Positions 10,328 to 19,267 are shown, counted from the first letter of the stretch. The stretch is 64,000 nucleotides of DNA from Microcoleus sp. FACHB-1515 (GCF_014696105.1 NZ_JACJPO010000066.1:310001-374000); one strand, 5' to 3'. The notes: generated by a model from the sequence alone, not told the origin. Numbers and translations are program-made.

Positions 10328-10924
10328 ATGAGCAGCGGTGAAATGAAAGCGATCGCCCGTGAGTTCAAGCTGCATGTTGCGATCATCGGCGGACTGGTTG
10401 CCCTCGCTTGGGCGATCGAAATTGTCGATTTGTTTTTGGGCGGCTGGCTGAATCAGTTCGGGATTTTTCCGCGCACGATCATCGGACTGCGCGGCATTTT
10501 GTTTGCGCCCCTTCTGCACGGCAACATTCCGCATCTGATTGGCAACACGATTCCGTTCATCATTTTGGGCTGGCTGGTCATGCTCAGACGCACCAGCGAT
10601 TTTTTCATCGTGACGGCGATCGTGGCTCTGCTGGGCGGCCTGGGAACCTGGCTATTTGGCGCACCCGCTTTGCACATCGGCGCCAGCGGCGTTATTTTTG
10701 GCTACTTTGGCTTTCTGTTGGCGCGGGGCTATTTTGAGCGCAGCTTTGTGGCGATCGGATTTTCCGTCCTCGTCGCCATCCTCTACGGCGGCATGATCTT
10801 TGGCGTCCTCCCTGGTCAGTACGGCATTTCCTGGGAAGGCCACCTCTTCGGCTTCTTGGGCGGCATCTTTACTGCAAGACTGCTGGGGAAGCGTCCAGCG
10901 GCAGCAGACAAATACCTGCTTTAG
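10328..10924 (+). CDS. Rhomboid-family intramembrane serine protease
   Basis: 198 residues with six hydrophobic segments. The catalytic pair of rhomboids is visible: Ser in the GASG motif (HIGASGVIFGYFGF) and His in SWEGHLFGFLGG. The upstream loop residues HGNIPHLIGNT fit the family N-terminal HxxxN element. Rhomboids cleave single-pass membrane substrates within the bilayer; the substrate is not predictable from context. The ATG at 10328 lies 6 bp after an AGAGGG ribosome-binding site. The gene is the last ordinary one before an AT-richer patch. Confidence 0.9.
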   Translation: MSSGEMKAIAREFKLHVAIIGGLVALAWAIEIVDLFLGGWLNQFGIFPRTIIGLRGILFAPLLHGNIPHLIGNTIPFIILGWLVMLRRTSDFFIVTAIVALLGGLGTWLFGAPALHIGASGVIFGYFGFLLARGYFERSFVAIGFSVLVAILYGGMIFGVLPGQYGISWEGHLFGFLGGIFTARLLGKRPAAADKYLL

Positions 10925-11047
10925 TCACGACATAAATTGTTTGTTAGACCGTTCAGATTGTGATAGTGTCGAAGACATACTTAGTTTTTTAAATAACTCG
11001 GTACGATTTGAGCAAGTGCTGGAAATTCTATCTATGAGGTTTTGTTT

Positions 11048-11380
11048 GTGAAGGCGCGAAATTTTATAAAGCCTGGTGAAAAGGTGATAGTTATTTTTAC
11101 TCGTGGTATCGATCTGGAAATTAATTCAGATAACACAGGTTCAACAGGAAACTGGGATCTTAATCCAAACCATTCAATAGATCGCGTAATCATTTATCGC
11201 CGCGATGATGAAGATAATACAAATTCGTTGTACATAGCAACCCATGCTGGGGTGGAGGCTACAGAATGGGAAGGAAGATACAAAATCTACCTAAACCATA
11301 TTCAGTACGTGGGAGTCACGGATGAAAATTGGAAGGAATTTGCTGAATGTGGCGCCAATCCCATCAGGTATTTTCCTTAG
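11048..11380 (+). CDS. Unrecognised 110-residue protein
   Basis: I do not recognise this protein. It is soluble, mixed acidic and basic, with motifs NWDLNPNHSIDRVIIYRR and GRYKIYLNHIQYVGV that suggest a small beta-rich domain. The GTG at 11048 is the more natural start; a TTG two codons upstream is possible. Base composition is clearly more AT-rich than its neighbours and HIP1 sites are absent, pointing to acquired DNA. It ends 13 bp before the DUF433 antitoxin gene, so it may be a third member of that accessory module. Confidence 0.6.
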   Translation: MKARNFIKPGEKVIVIFTRGIDLEINSDNTGSTGNWDLNPNHSIDRVIIYRRDDEDNTNSLYIATHAGVEATEWEGRYKIYLNHIQYVGVTDENWKEFAECGANPIRYFP

Positions 11381-11393
11381 AAGGTTGTATCAA

Positions 11394-11633
11394 ATGTCAA
11401 ATTATCAGATGTCACAACTGCTTGAACGAATCACGGTCAATCCAAAACAGTGTGGGGGTCGTCCCTGTATTCGAGGAATGAGAATTCGCGTGTCTGATGT
11501 TTTAGATTTGTTTGCAGCAGGGTTAAGCGCTGAACAAATTCTGGAGGAACTACCCGATCTAGAAATGGATGATTTAAAAGCGTCGCTTGCTTATGCTTCA
11601 CGGAAACTGAATCATCCCGTCTTGGTTGCGTGA
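11394..11633 (+). CDS. DUF433-family antitoxin
   Basis: 79 residues from the ATG at 11394. The sequence carries the DUF433 signature: RITVNPKQCGGRPCIRGMRI, then a helix-turn-helix-like segment VSDVLDLFAAGLSAEQILEE and YPDLE-type ending (here LPDLEMDDLKASLAYA). DUF433 proteins are DNA-binding antitoxins usually paired with DUF5615 PIN-like toxins, and exactly such a frame follows with a 4-bp GTGA overlap. The antitoxin looks intact although its partner does not. Confidence 0.88.
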   Translation: MSNYQMSQLLERITVNPKQCGGRPCIRGMRIRVSDVLDLFAAGLSAEQILEELPDLEMDDLKASLAYASRKLNHPVLVA

Positions 11634-11971
11634 CCACAATTTGGATTGATGCCCATTTGTCGCCTGCGATCGCAACTTGGATTACAGACACATTTGGAAT
11701 TACCGCAGTAACCCTGCGCGCCCTTGGATTGAGGGATGCTGAAGATCTAGAAATCTTTGAGGCGGCAAAAGCCCAAGCAGTTATCTTTTTGACGAAAGAT
11801 AGCGATTTTGTAGATTTGGTTGAACGGCTTGAAGCGCCCCCATAAATTATTTGGTTGACTTGTGGAAATACGTCAAATGCTCGACTGCGCGAAATTCTCA
11901 ACTCGACTTTACCGGACGCATTAGCGTTCCTGCAATCTGGCGAGAAATTGGTAGAAATTCGCGGAGATTAA
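11630..11971 (+). pseudogene. DUF5615 PIN-like toxin interrupted by an in-frame stop
   Basis: The frame starts at a GTG overlapping the antitoxin stop and reads as a DUF5615 toxin (TIWIDAHLSPAIATWI, GLRDAEDLEIF, FLTKDSDFVDLVERL). At 11843-11845 it meets TAA. Reading through in the same frame gives IIWLTCGNTSNARLREIL and ends at a TAA at 11969-11971, which restores the family's normal length of about 113 residues. In relatives the position after Pro-Pro is typically Gln, so one CAA-to-TAA change explains the break. The product would be 71 residues and lack the C-terminal third. A sequencing error cannot be excluded. Confidence 0.85.
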
Positions 11972-11977
11972 CGATTC

Positions 11978-12020
11978 AGCGATCGGGTGGAGACGCAACT
12001 TGCGTCTCCACCCGATCGCT
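11978..12020. repeat. 21-bp perfect palindrome beside gatA stop
   Basis: Arms 11978-11998 and 12000-12020 are exact reverse complements around a single centre base. The inner part, GTGGAGACGCAA with its complement, resembles the short 'GAGACG...CGTCTC' palindromes scattered in many cyanobacterial genomes. It overlaps the gatA stop codon and lies 6 bp after the end of the toxin frame. There is no T run. Confidence 0.85.
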
Positions 12021-13473
12021 ACTCGATCGCCGCCATCTGTTTATGCCACTCGGTCGCCTGCTCATAGGCATAAGCAACCTGCAACAGCTGCTCTTCTTGC
12101 AGCACATTTCCAATCAGTTGCAGACCGATCGGCATTCCCTGAGCGTCAAATCCGCAGGGCACACTCAGCGCAGGCAGTCCCGCCAAGTTCACCGGAATCG
12201 TCATCAGGTCGGTCAGATACATACTGATCGGGTCTTCCGTCCGTTCACCCGCCTTGAACGCCGTATTCGGTGCAGTCGGGCAGACGAGGACATCGACTTG
12301 CTCAAATGCCCGCTCAAAATCTTGCTTGATCAGCGTCCGCACCTTTTGCGCCTTCAGGTAGTAGGCATCGTAGTAGCCCGCTGAAAGCGCATACGTGCCG
12401 ACCATGATTCGCCGCTTTACTTCAGCGCCAAAGCCTTGAGCGCGAGTTTGCGTGTACATCGACATGAGGTTGTCGGCTTCCTCGGTGCGAAGGCCGTACT
12501 TCACGCCGTCATAGCGGGCGAGATTCGCGGATGCTTCAGACGGGGCGATGATGTAGTAGGTGGGCAAGCCGTAGCGAAAGCGGGGACAGGAGATTTCTTG
12601 CACTTCTGCGCCCATGCTGGCGAATTGCTCGATCGCCTTCCGCACTGCATCCTCAACCGCGCCCTCCAAGCCTTCGCCAAAGGTTTCGCGAATCACGCCA
12701 ATTCGCAATCCCGGTTTCAGGTCGGGCTTCAGGTTGGCGGCATAGTCGGGAATTTCGACTTTGAGGCTGGTCGAATCTTTCGGGTCATGTCCGGCGATCG
12801 CGCCCAGCAAAATCGCCGCATCCTCAACGCTGCGAGCAAATGGGCCAATTTGGTCGAGCGATGAGGCGTAAGCCACCAGTCCGTAGCGCGACACTAGGCC
12901 GTAAGTGGGCTTCATGCCGACCACGCCGCAGAACGAGGCAGGCAGACGAATCGAGCCGCCTGTGTCGGAACCGAGCGCGATCGCACATTCGCCCGCTGCC
13001 ACTGCCGCCGCCGAACCGCCCGACGATCCGCCAGGAATGCGTGTGAGATCCCAAGGATTTGCCGTTGTTTGAAAGGCCGAATTCTCGGTTGAACTGCCCA
13101 TCGCGAATTCGTCCAGGTTCGTTTTGCCGACCATGACTGCGCCTGCGGCATTGAGCTTTTGTGTCACCGTCGATTCATAGGGCGGCACGAAGTTTTTGAG
13201 AATTTGTGAGGCGCAAGTGGTGGGAACGCCTTGCGTACACATGTTGTCTTTGATTCCGATCGGAATTCCCGCCAAAAGTCCGATCGCCTCGCCTGCGGCA
13301 ATTTGGGCATCCACCTGTTTGGCCTGCTCGATCGCCCGCTCTGCCGTGACGCACAAAAAGCTGTGCAGCTTCGGTTCAAGTGCCTGAATGCGATCGATCG
13401 CGGCTTGAGTAATTTCCACCGCAGAGCGCTCTTTTGTCAGGAGTTGTTGATGCAACTCGCGAATCGATCCCAT
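12019..13473 (-). CDS. gatA: Glutamyl-tRNA(Gln) amidotransferase subunit A
   Basis: 484 residues, an amidase-signature enzyme. GatA supplies ammonia from glutamine to the GatCAB complex, which converts Glu-tRNA(Gln) to Gln-tRNA(Gln) in the cytosol. The Ser-cisSer-Lys triad elements are present: Lys in [10 protein letters not shown], the [15 protein letters not shown] block and [35 protein letters not shown] is the classic GatA stretch. The gene is monocistronic here; gatB and gatC are not in the window. The stop lies inside a long palindrome. Confidence 0.97.
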   Translation of the reverse strand: MGSIRELHQQLLTKERSAVEITQAAIDRIQALEPKLHSFLCVTAERAIEQAKQVDAQIAAGEAIGLLAGIPIGIKDNMCTQGVPTTCASQILKNFVPPYESTVTQKLNAAGAVMVGKTNLDEFAMGSSTENSAFQTTANPWDLTRIPGGSSGGSAAAVAAGECAIALGSDTGGSIRLPASFCGVVGMKPTYGLVSRYGLVAYASSLDQIGPFARSVEDAAILLGAIAGHDPKDSTSLKVEIPDYAANLKPDLKPGLRIGVIRETFGEGLEGAVEDAVRKAIEQFASMGAEVQEISCPRFRYGLPTYYIIAPSEASANLARYDGVKYGLRTEEADNLMSMYTQTRAQGFGAEVKRRIMVGTYALSAGYYDAYYLKAQKVRTLIKQDFERAFEQVDVLVCPTAPNTAFKAGERTEDPISMYLTDLMTIPVNLAGLPALSVPCGFDAQGMPIGLQLIGNVLQEEQLLQVAYAYEQATEWHKQMAAIE

Positions 13474-13734
13474 CTGGCAACCTCAATGCTTCAACAAATA
13501 CACCTTATTGCAGCCAAATTCTGCTATGCTCACGCCTTAATGCTTCACACTACGGTCAAATCCATCCGAGGCGGAGTCGTTTTGCTGCGTCATTTTCACC
13601 CTTTACTCTAGTGGATTTTGGCTGGCTTTTCCGATCGTCCAATGGTTTTCCAGGCTTTTCGCCCGTTTATCGTGAGATACACTTGCGAATTTTGAAAATC
13701 GCCGTATATTGAGTTTGATTAAGCTGACTGAAAC

Positions 13735-15108
13735 ATGCTACTACACCGCCTGCATCGCCGTCCGGTTCATAAGCGCCGCACTCGCCTTCAGAAGCGTCGC
13801 AACTATTGGCCGCTGCTGCTTGTTCCGGCCAGCTTGGGTATGCTAGTCGCCGTATTCTTTCCTACCAAGCGTGCTTTTGCGCCGCCGATCGAAACGCCGT
13901 ACACATCGCTGCCGCAGGTTCCGCCAATTCAGTCGCTGGATGACCTCTACCAAATGCGCGATCGCCTCCAGGCTGAACTGAGACAGCCCGGATCGATTCC
14001 CAGTCTCACCAGCGCAGGGGTGTTTTCAACGCCCACGAAAACGCTGCAAATGCTGCAAGCGATCGAAATTCGCATCGGTGTCGAAGAAACGGCAAAAGAA
14101 AATTGGAACCAAGCCTTTCAAGCTTCCGAGCAGGCGCAAGTCCTGACGCAACAGGCGAATGCAGCCGGAGACGAATCGGAAAAAACGCTAGGCGACATCC
14201 ATGCTCAATGGCAGCAGGCGGTCAATTCGCTTGAGTCAGTCACGCCGAGTTCGCTGCTCGCAGATGACGCCAAAGCGAAGCAGGCAGAATATCAAACGTA
14301 CCTGAATCACGCTGCTTACAATTACGACACGGCACGATCGAGCTTTTTGGAAGCGATCGCCGAGAAAACCGGACTGCCGATCGACAGCGTTCACATTACC
14401 GTTTGCCATTTGGAAGGTGAGTGCCGCCGTCTGAATGGAGGCGTTCCGCCTGCCAGCCCTGCCAGCTTAATCAAAGTTCCGGTTGCCGTCGCGCTGATGG
14501 AGAAAATCCACGCGGAAAATATCAATCTCGATAACAAAATTCTCGTGGCTCGCGGCAACTATACCGAGGACGCTTCGGATATCTGGGTCGGAGCAGAATA
14601 TCCGCTCCGACGCATTCTTCAGCGCATGATTAATCAAAGCAGCAACATCGCCACCAATCAACTGATTGAATATGTTGGCCGCGATCGCATCAACGAAATC
14701 ATGAGCGATCGCGGCTTCGACATCACTCGCGTCAATACCAAGCTAGTCGGGGAATCGACCTATCCCGCTAATGCTGGCGTTGGCCCCAACGAAATTTCAA
14801 TGGACGAATTGACCGAGATGATGCGCCAAATTTATCAGCAGCAGCATCCGGGTGATGAAGTGCTGATCGATGCGATGGCAAGTCAAGAAGATTTGGTTCT
14901 CGGCCACGACGGACTAAAGCCCACATCGGCAATTTGGCTGGGTGAAAAAACCGGACAAAACTCCAAGGTTTTGGGAACCACGCTGGCGATGAAGATTGCT
15001 GGTGAAACCTACGTGATGAGCATTTCGCTGGACTACAGCGGCAATGAACGGGCGATTCGGCAGTGCGTCCGCGATGTTGCCAATCACATTGCCAAAAACG
15101 GACTGTAA
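13735..15108 (+). CDS. Class A beta-lactamase-related serine hydrolase, membrane-anchored
   Basis: 457 residues. A basic N-terminus and one helix (about residues 24-42) anchor it with the bulk outside. A coiled or helical region with Gln/Ala repeats (about 80-190) precedes a penicillin-binding-type domain in which all three motifs can be read: S-x-x-K in SPASLIKVPVA, the SSN equivalent of SDN in NQSSNIATNQ, and KTG in LGEKTGQNS. The family includes class A beta-lactamases and DD-peptidase-like enzymes; without the omega-loop analysis I would not claim resistance. It converges on the SSB gene. Confidence 0.85.
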   Translation: MLLHRLHRRPVHKRRTRLQKRRNYWPLLLVPASLGMLVAVFFPTKRAFAPPIETPYTSLPQVPPIQSLDDLYQMRDRLQAELRQPGSIPSLTSAGVFSTPTKTLQMLQAIEIRIGVEETAKENWNQAFQASEQAQVLTQQANAAGDESEKTLGDIHAQWQQAVNSLESVTPSSLLADDAKAKQAEYQTYLNHAAYNYDTARSSFLEAIAEKTGLPIDSVHITVCHLEGECRRLNGGVPPASPASLIKVPVAVALMEKIHAENINLDNKILVARGNYTEDASDIWVGAEYPLRRILQRMINQSSNIATNQLIEYVGRDRINEIMSDRGFDITRVNTKLVGESTYPANAGVGPNEISMDELTEMMRQIYQQQHPGDEVLIDAMASQEDLVLGHDGLKPTSAIWLGEKTGQNSKVLGTTLAMKIAGETYVMSISLDYSGNERAIRQCVRDVANHIAKNGL

Positions 15109-15156
15109 TTGTTCTGTGGCTGTGGGCTTGGCTCAATCAAGGATGGTCTGATGCTC

Positions 15157-15534
15157 CTACACGGCGATCGCCTCACCTGCTTCCGCCTCGCTGCCGTCGC
15201 GCACAATGTCGAGATCGATGTCTAGCACGTTCATTTCTAAGCCTGCTTTAGGAAGGTTGCCTTTGCTGGAAATGTAGGGATTGATGTCGATGCTGCCTGT
15301 GCAGATGATCAGCGAGCCTTTCTTGAGGTATTGCAGTTTGCGCCACGCGATCGATCGCTCCCAAATGCTGAGCGAAACCGTAAAGGATTCTTTGCGATCG
15401 CGCACTCGGCGCACGTAGAGCGTTGCTTTTGCCACCTGTGCCGTTTCACCGCTGCGTAACTCAACCGTTCTCACTTCTGCATCTGCCGCCAAATTGCCGC
15501 TCACGATCCACTTGTTCAGCCCTGCGCTTGCCAT
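15157..15534 (-). CDS. Single-stranded DNA-binding protein (SSB family)
   Basis: 125 residues forming one OB fold. The start ASAGLNKWIVSGNLAADAEVR and the stretch ATLYVRR, SIWERSIAWRKLQYLKKGSL match cyanobacterial SSB-type proteins. It binds ssDNA in replication and repair, or in a secondary process if it is a paralogue. The tail (GSEAEAGEAIAV) is acidic but lacks the DDDIPF-type end that recruits partners in standard SSB, so it may not be the housekeeping copy. Confidence 0.8.
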   Translation of the reverse strand: MASAGLNKWIVSGNLAADAEVRTVELRSGETAQVAKATLYVRRVRDRKESFTVSLSIWERSIAWRKLQYLKKGSLIICTGSIDINPYISSKGNLPKAGLEMNVLDIDLDIVRDGSEAEAGEAIAV

Positions 15535-15602
15535 TTAATGCTCCCCTTTGAGAATGCTGCTCTTAACATTCCCATCACCAACTTGCGGCTAACACGCAGA
15601 AA

Positions 15603-16790
15603 CTACCAATCGATTTGCGATCGCTCATGCAGCACTCGACCATACACCGCTTCGGTTTGCTGCGCGAGTTTGTCCCAGCGGAAGCGGCGATCGAGGTCTT
15701 CGTAGGCATTTTCGACGAGCCACTGGGCATAACTCGGATTTTTGAGGACTTCGAGGATGCCCCAGGCGATCGAGTCGGCGTTGCCCGTCTGCGTCACGAT
15801 CCCTGTTTTGGTGTGGCGCACAACTTCCGGTAAACCGCCTGCATCCGAAACGACGACGGGGACGCGAGCCGCAAAACTTTCCAGGGCAACGATGCCAAAC
15901 GGTTCATAGAGGCTGGGGAAAACAGCGCAGTCCGCGATCGTCTGAAATTTGTCGAGATCCGAATCGGACATGAAGCCTGTGAAGAAGCATTTTTCCCAGA
16001 TGCCGAGAAACCCCGCTTGCCGCCTCAGCGATTCGGTATTGCCGCCACCGATGATCACAAACTTTGCGGCTCCGTTCATTTCGCGCAAAACGCGAGGAGC
16101 GGCATTGAGCAAAACTTGAACGCCTTTTTCATAGGTCATGCGTCCGACGTAGTAGATGATTTTTTCGGAATCACTGGCAAAGCGGCGGCGAAACTCCCAG
16201 TAGTCAAAGTCGGGATGACGCTGTTTTTTCTGGGCGAAGATGCCGTTGTAAACCACATCGATTTTGTCCCAGGGACATCGCAACACGCGCTCGACTTCCA
16301 AGCGCATGTAGTTTGTGCAGACGATGACGCGCCAAGCTTCGTGGGCAAGCTGCATTTCTTTGCCGTGAATGTAGCGCTGAATGTCCGTGTGAATGCCGTT
16401 GTGTCGTCCACATTCCGTCGCGTGAATCGTGGCAACCAGCGGCGTTTTGAAAATGTGTTTAAGGGCGATCGCGGCATCTCCGACCAGCCAGTCATGTGCA
16501 TGAATCATGTCGAACTGGCCTTCTTCTTGCAGCAGTTTTCCGCCGTGTCGCCCCATGCTTTCGTTCATGTTGCCGATCCACTGCCAGAAGTTTGAGCTGC
16601 CCACGACCGGAACGCGATGAACGCAGATGCCATCAACTTCTTCGTAGGCGGGGGCTTGCCCAAATTCGATCGTCAGCAGGTGAATTTTGTGGCCTAGCTT
16701 CACCAGTTCCGGATATAGCTCGGCGACATGTCGCGCAATGCCGCCGACAATGCGCGGCGGAAACTCCCAAGCTAGCACCAGAATTTTCAT
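15603..16790 (-). CDS. Glycosyltransferase family 4, starch/glycogen synthase-like
   Basis: 395 residues with a GT-B fold. The N-terminal domain shows MKILVLAWEFPPRIVGGIARHV-type glycine-rich binding loop (first 20 residues are diagnostic) and DMIHAHDWLVG; the C-terminal domain carries YVGRMTYEKGVQ and the E-x7-E nucleotide-sugar motif in PSLYEPFGIVALES. Such enzymes transfer a sugar from an NDP donor to glycan or lipid acceptors in the cytosol. It is close to archaeal/cyanobacterial 'glycogen synthase-like' GT4 proteins, but the acceptor cannot be inferred. An exceptional 19-bp inverted repeat lies 37 bp upstream of its start. Confidence 0.88.
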   Translation of the reverse strand: MKILVLAWEFPPRIVGGIARHVAELYPELVKLGHKIHLLTIEFGQAPAYEEVDGICVHRVPVVGSSNFWQWIGNMNESMGRHGGKLLQEEGQFDMIHAHDWLVGDAAIALKHIFKTPLVATIHATECGRHNGIHTDIQRYIHGKEMQLAHEAWRVIVCTNYMRLEVERVLRCPWDKIDVVYNGIFAQKKQRHPDFDYWEFRRRFASDSEKIIYYVGRMTYEKGVQVLLNAAPRVLREMNGAAKFVIIGGGNTESLRRQAGFLGIWEKCFFTGFMSDSDLDKFQTIADCAVFPSLYEPFGIVALESFAARVPVVVSDAGGLPEVVRHTKTGIVTQTGNADSIAWGILEVLKNPSYAQWLVENAYEDLDRRFRWDKLAQQTEAVYGRVLHERSQIDW

Positions 16791-17111
16791 GTCTCTCTCG
16801 CCAAGCTAGGACTCAATGCTTTATGCGGCGGCTCGCTCCTTCGCCCAGAGGAGGCGAAGGAGCGAGCCGCCCGACTACATTATCGCGCTACGCCGAACGG
16901 CAATTCTGCACCACCTTGTTACATAAATTTCAACATTGTCACACAGCTTAGCCTACTTGCTGCACAGTGAAGAAACGGAACGGCTTGAATCGCTGATCTA
17001 TCAGGTGATTGAGTCAATGTCGATCGATGCCAGTTCATTCGCTTTGTTCGATCGCAGTGTCGAACGGCAATCCGCCTGCTGAAAACTAAATTTCGACCCC
17101 CTGTCACTGCT
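16791..17111. other. Intergenic region between divergent genes
   Basis: Holds the 19-bp inverted repeat and the presumed promoters of the glycosyltransferase (minus) and the WD40 gene (plus). The undecamer CGAACGGCAAT occurs twice, at about 16894 and 17062. No convincing small gene is visible. Confidence 0.6.
16827..16871. repeat. Perfect 19-bp inverted repeat with 7-base loop
   Basis: Arms 16827-16845 and 16853-16871 are exact reverse complements (GGCGGCTCGCTCCTTCGCC type), loop CAGAGGA. It lies in the leader/promoter side of the minus-strand glycosyltransferase and 240 bp before the plus-strand WD40 gene. No T run follows on either strand. Confidence 0.9.
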
Positions 17112-18122
17112 ATGAAAACTCAACGCTTGGGGCAACTCTGCTTGTTGACCGCTCTGCTGGGACTGGCACAACCCGCCATCCTGCCGCAAAGCGCTCGATC
17201 GCAGCCTGTTCCCGCCACGCCTGTTGCTGCTCGTCCGCAGCTTGTTCGCACCGTACTTGCCCATGATGGCCCGATCGCCAGCTTTGCCTTCAGTCCCAAC
17301 AGCCGCACGCTCGTTACGAGCGGACGCGATCGCACGGTTCGCGTTTTTCAAGACCTCGGACTGGTGCAAGACCTCCGCATCGATTCGGATGTTGATAATA
17401 CCTGGTTTAGCTGGGTGGCCGTGTCGCCGGATGGACAAACGCTTGTCACCAGTCGATCGGACGGCACGATTCAACTGCGCGACTTTGGCGGAACCGTGAA
17501 AACCACGCTGTCCTATCCGTCGCGCGGCGAGGGACGAGTGGCGATCGCCGCCAACAACCGCACCTTGATCGATGCGACGGGCTTCAACGGCAATTTTGGC
17601 ATTCGCCTGTGGGATCTCACCACGCAGCAGCACCGCTATATCGGCGGCAATTGGGCGACGCACACAGCAATCACGCCGGACGGCTACATTCTCGTTGCTG
17701 GAAGCAGCACGGGTACGGCGACGGTTTGGAATTTGAACAGCGGTCGGCGGATCGTCACGTTTCCGGCTGGTGCAACCGAGCGAATGACTGCGATCGCCAT
17801 CAGTGCCGATGGATTGCGCGTTTATGTTGCCAAGCGAAATCGTTTGGAAGAGTGGAACGCCCGCAGCGGCACACTCACCCGTAACTTACTGCAAACGCCC
17901 GGAACGGCTCAGATTCAGTCACTCGCCGTTCATCCCGACGGACAGCGGATGGCGATCGGCTTTCGCAACTACATTCAGCTTCGCGATCTGAGAACAAATC
18001 GCCCGCTGCATAATCTCGCTGCCAATTCTTCATTCCCGCCGTTGCTCAGCTTCAGCCCGGACGGACGCTATTTTGTGAATACGGACTGGCTGAACGATCG
18101 CCTGCGCGTTTGGCGACTGTAG
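17112..18122 (+). CDS. WD40-repeat protein, exported
   Basis: 336 residues. A signal peptide-like N-terminus (LCLLTALLGLAQPAI, then cleavage near Ser-Gln-Pro) is followed by about seven degenerate WD40 blades, each with a turn of the type FSPNSRTLVTSGRDRTVRVF, VSPDGQTLVTSRSDGTIQL or ITPDGYILVAGSSTGTATVW, ending in NDRLRVWRL. The family makes beta-propellers used as binding platforms; no catalytic residue is expected. Likely periplasmic. Its 3' end overlaps the convergent GNAT gene by 71 bp. Confidence 0.85.
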   Translation: MKTQRLGQLCLLTALLGLAQPAILPQSARSQPVPATPVAARPQLVRTVLAHDGPIASFAFSPNSRTLVTSGRDRTVRVFQDLGLVQDLRIDSDVDNTWFSWVAVSPDGQTLVTSRSDGTIQLRDFGGTVKTTLSYPSRGEGRVAIAANNRTLIDATGFNGNFGIRLWDLTTQQHRYIGGNWATHTAITPDGYILVAGSSTGTATVWNLNSGRRIVTFPAGATERMTAIAISADGLRVYVAKRNRLEEWNARSGTLTRNLLQTPGTAQIQSLAVHPDGQRMAIGFRNYIQLRDLRTNRPLHNLAANSSFPPLLSFSPDGRYFVNTDWLNDRLRVWRL

Positions 18123-18642
18123 TTGAGTCGATCGCCTCACGGTGAATTTGCGTGTCGTAAAGCTCAAAGCCACGAGCCTGATAGTTTTTCAGCGCAAATT
18201 CACCGTCGAGCGAGCAGGTATGCACCCAGACGCGCTGCGCCCCCATCTGCCAAGCTTTTTGAATGCCAACGGTCAGCAAATGCCCGCCAATGCGCTGACC
18301 GATGAATGGGGGCAGCAAGCCGAAATAAGCAATCTCGACGCTGCCTTCGGCTTGCGCCTCCAGTTCGATATATCCGGCTGGCGTTCCCGCCACATATGCG
18401 ACCCAGGTTTGCAGGGCGGGGCGATCGAGATATGCCATCCATTTGTCCTCGCTCCAGCCGAGTCGATCGCGCCAGTGCCATTGTTCGCCGACCGTTGCAT
18501 ACAGCCAGCGGCTAAAGGCAGGCAGGGGAATTTGCGATCGAATGATCGTCAGATCCGGGCGATCGACCAAAGCCGCACGCAGTTGAGCGGGTGACTTCAT
18601 TTCCAAATACCAAGTGGTGACTTCAACCTGCGGTTTTTCCAT
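18052..18642 (-). CDS. GNAT-family N-acetyltransferase
   Basis: 196 residues. The acetyl-CoA binding core of GNAT enzymes is readable: VAYVAGTPAGYIELEAQ, EIAYFGLLPPFIGQRIGGHL (R/Q-x-x-G-x-G/A motif) and the C-terminal ALKNYQARGFELY. The substrate is unknown. The C-terminal about 24 residues (Thr-Thr-Val-Ala-Lys onwards) are encoded antisense to the WD40 gene and look non-conserved, so a readthrough extension of the domain is likely. Confidence 0.85.
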   Translation of the reverse strand: MEKPQVEVTTWYLEMKSPAQLRAALVDRPDLTIIRSQIPLPAFSRWLYATVGEQWHWRDRLGWSEDKWMAYLDRPALQTWVAYVAGTPAGYIELEAQAEGSVEIAYFGLLPPFIGQRIGGHLLTVGIQKAWQMGAQRVWVHTCSLDGEFALKNYQARGFELYDTQIHREAIDSTTVAKRAGDRSASPYSQNSVRPG

Positions 18643-18697
18643 CGATCGCGCTCCACGTCATAATTTTGAACAATAGCGATTTTTGGGAGCGGAAACG

Positions 18698-19150
18698 ATG
18701 CAAATATCATCTACGTTGGCGATCGGCATGTTGCGGCGGGTGCATCACATCGCGCTGAACGTCAAAGATATGCAGGCATCGCGTCATTTTTATGGGGAAG
18801 TGTTGGGACTGCGAGAACTGCAAGGTGAAGAAGTTCCCGAAACGTTAAAGGAACTGTTTGAAGCGGGAAAAGCAGCGAATTTTGTCACGCCTGATGGCAC
18901 GGTGATCGATTTGTTTTGGCGACCGGAATTGCAGCCGCCTGATCCTAATCCAGACAAAGTGTTTACACGGGCAGGACATTTAGCCTTTGATATTGATCCA
19001 GACTTGTTTGATGCGGCGGTTGAAGTGCTGCGATCGAATCAGATTGCGATCGATCATGGACCTGTCAGCCGACCGACCGGACGCGGCATTTATTTCTTTG
19101 ATCCGGATGGCTTTTTGGTGGAGATTCGTTGCGATCCCAAAGCGGATTGA
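18698..19150 (+). CDS. VOC-family (glyoxalase/dioxygenase fold) protein
   Basis: 150 residues from the ATG at 18698, which follows a GGGAG ribosome-binding site; a TTG at 18683 is less likely. The vicinal-oxygen-chelate fold is shown by RRVHHIALNVKDMQASRHFY, the middle GHLAFDID and the terminal RGIYFFDPDGFLVEI, with metal ligands at His (about 17), His (about 93) and Glu (about 144). Members include glyoxalase I, fosfomycin-resistance enzymes and ring-cleavage dioxygenases; I cannot choose among them. Confidence 0.85.
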   Translation: MQISSTLAIGMLRRVHHIALNVKDMQASRHFYGEVLGLRELQGEEVPETLKELFEAGKAANFVTPDGTVIDLFWRPELQPPDPNPDKVFTRAGHLAFDIDPDLFDAAVEVLRSNQIAIDHGPVSRPTGRGIYFFDPDGFLVEIRCDPKAD

Positions 19151-19267
19151 GAATTTGCGAATTGTTACGTGAAATTTGCGCGATCGAGGGTATAGTGCCT
19201 TGAAGTGAATGGCTTGCGTGAACGAAGAATAAGCCATTTCTGAGTGAGGAGTGAAAAGTTAGGCAGA

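Noticed and set aside
11851-12384. Open frame across the end of the toxin region and antisense to gatA
   Set aside because: Mostly complementary to gatA and begins in a frame different from the broken toxin; no family features.
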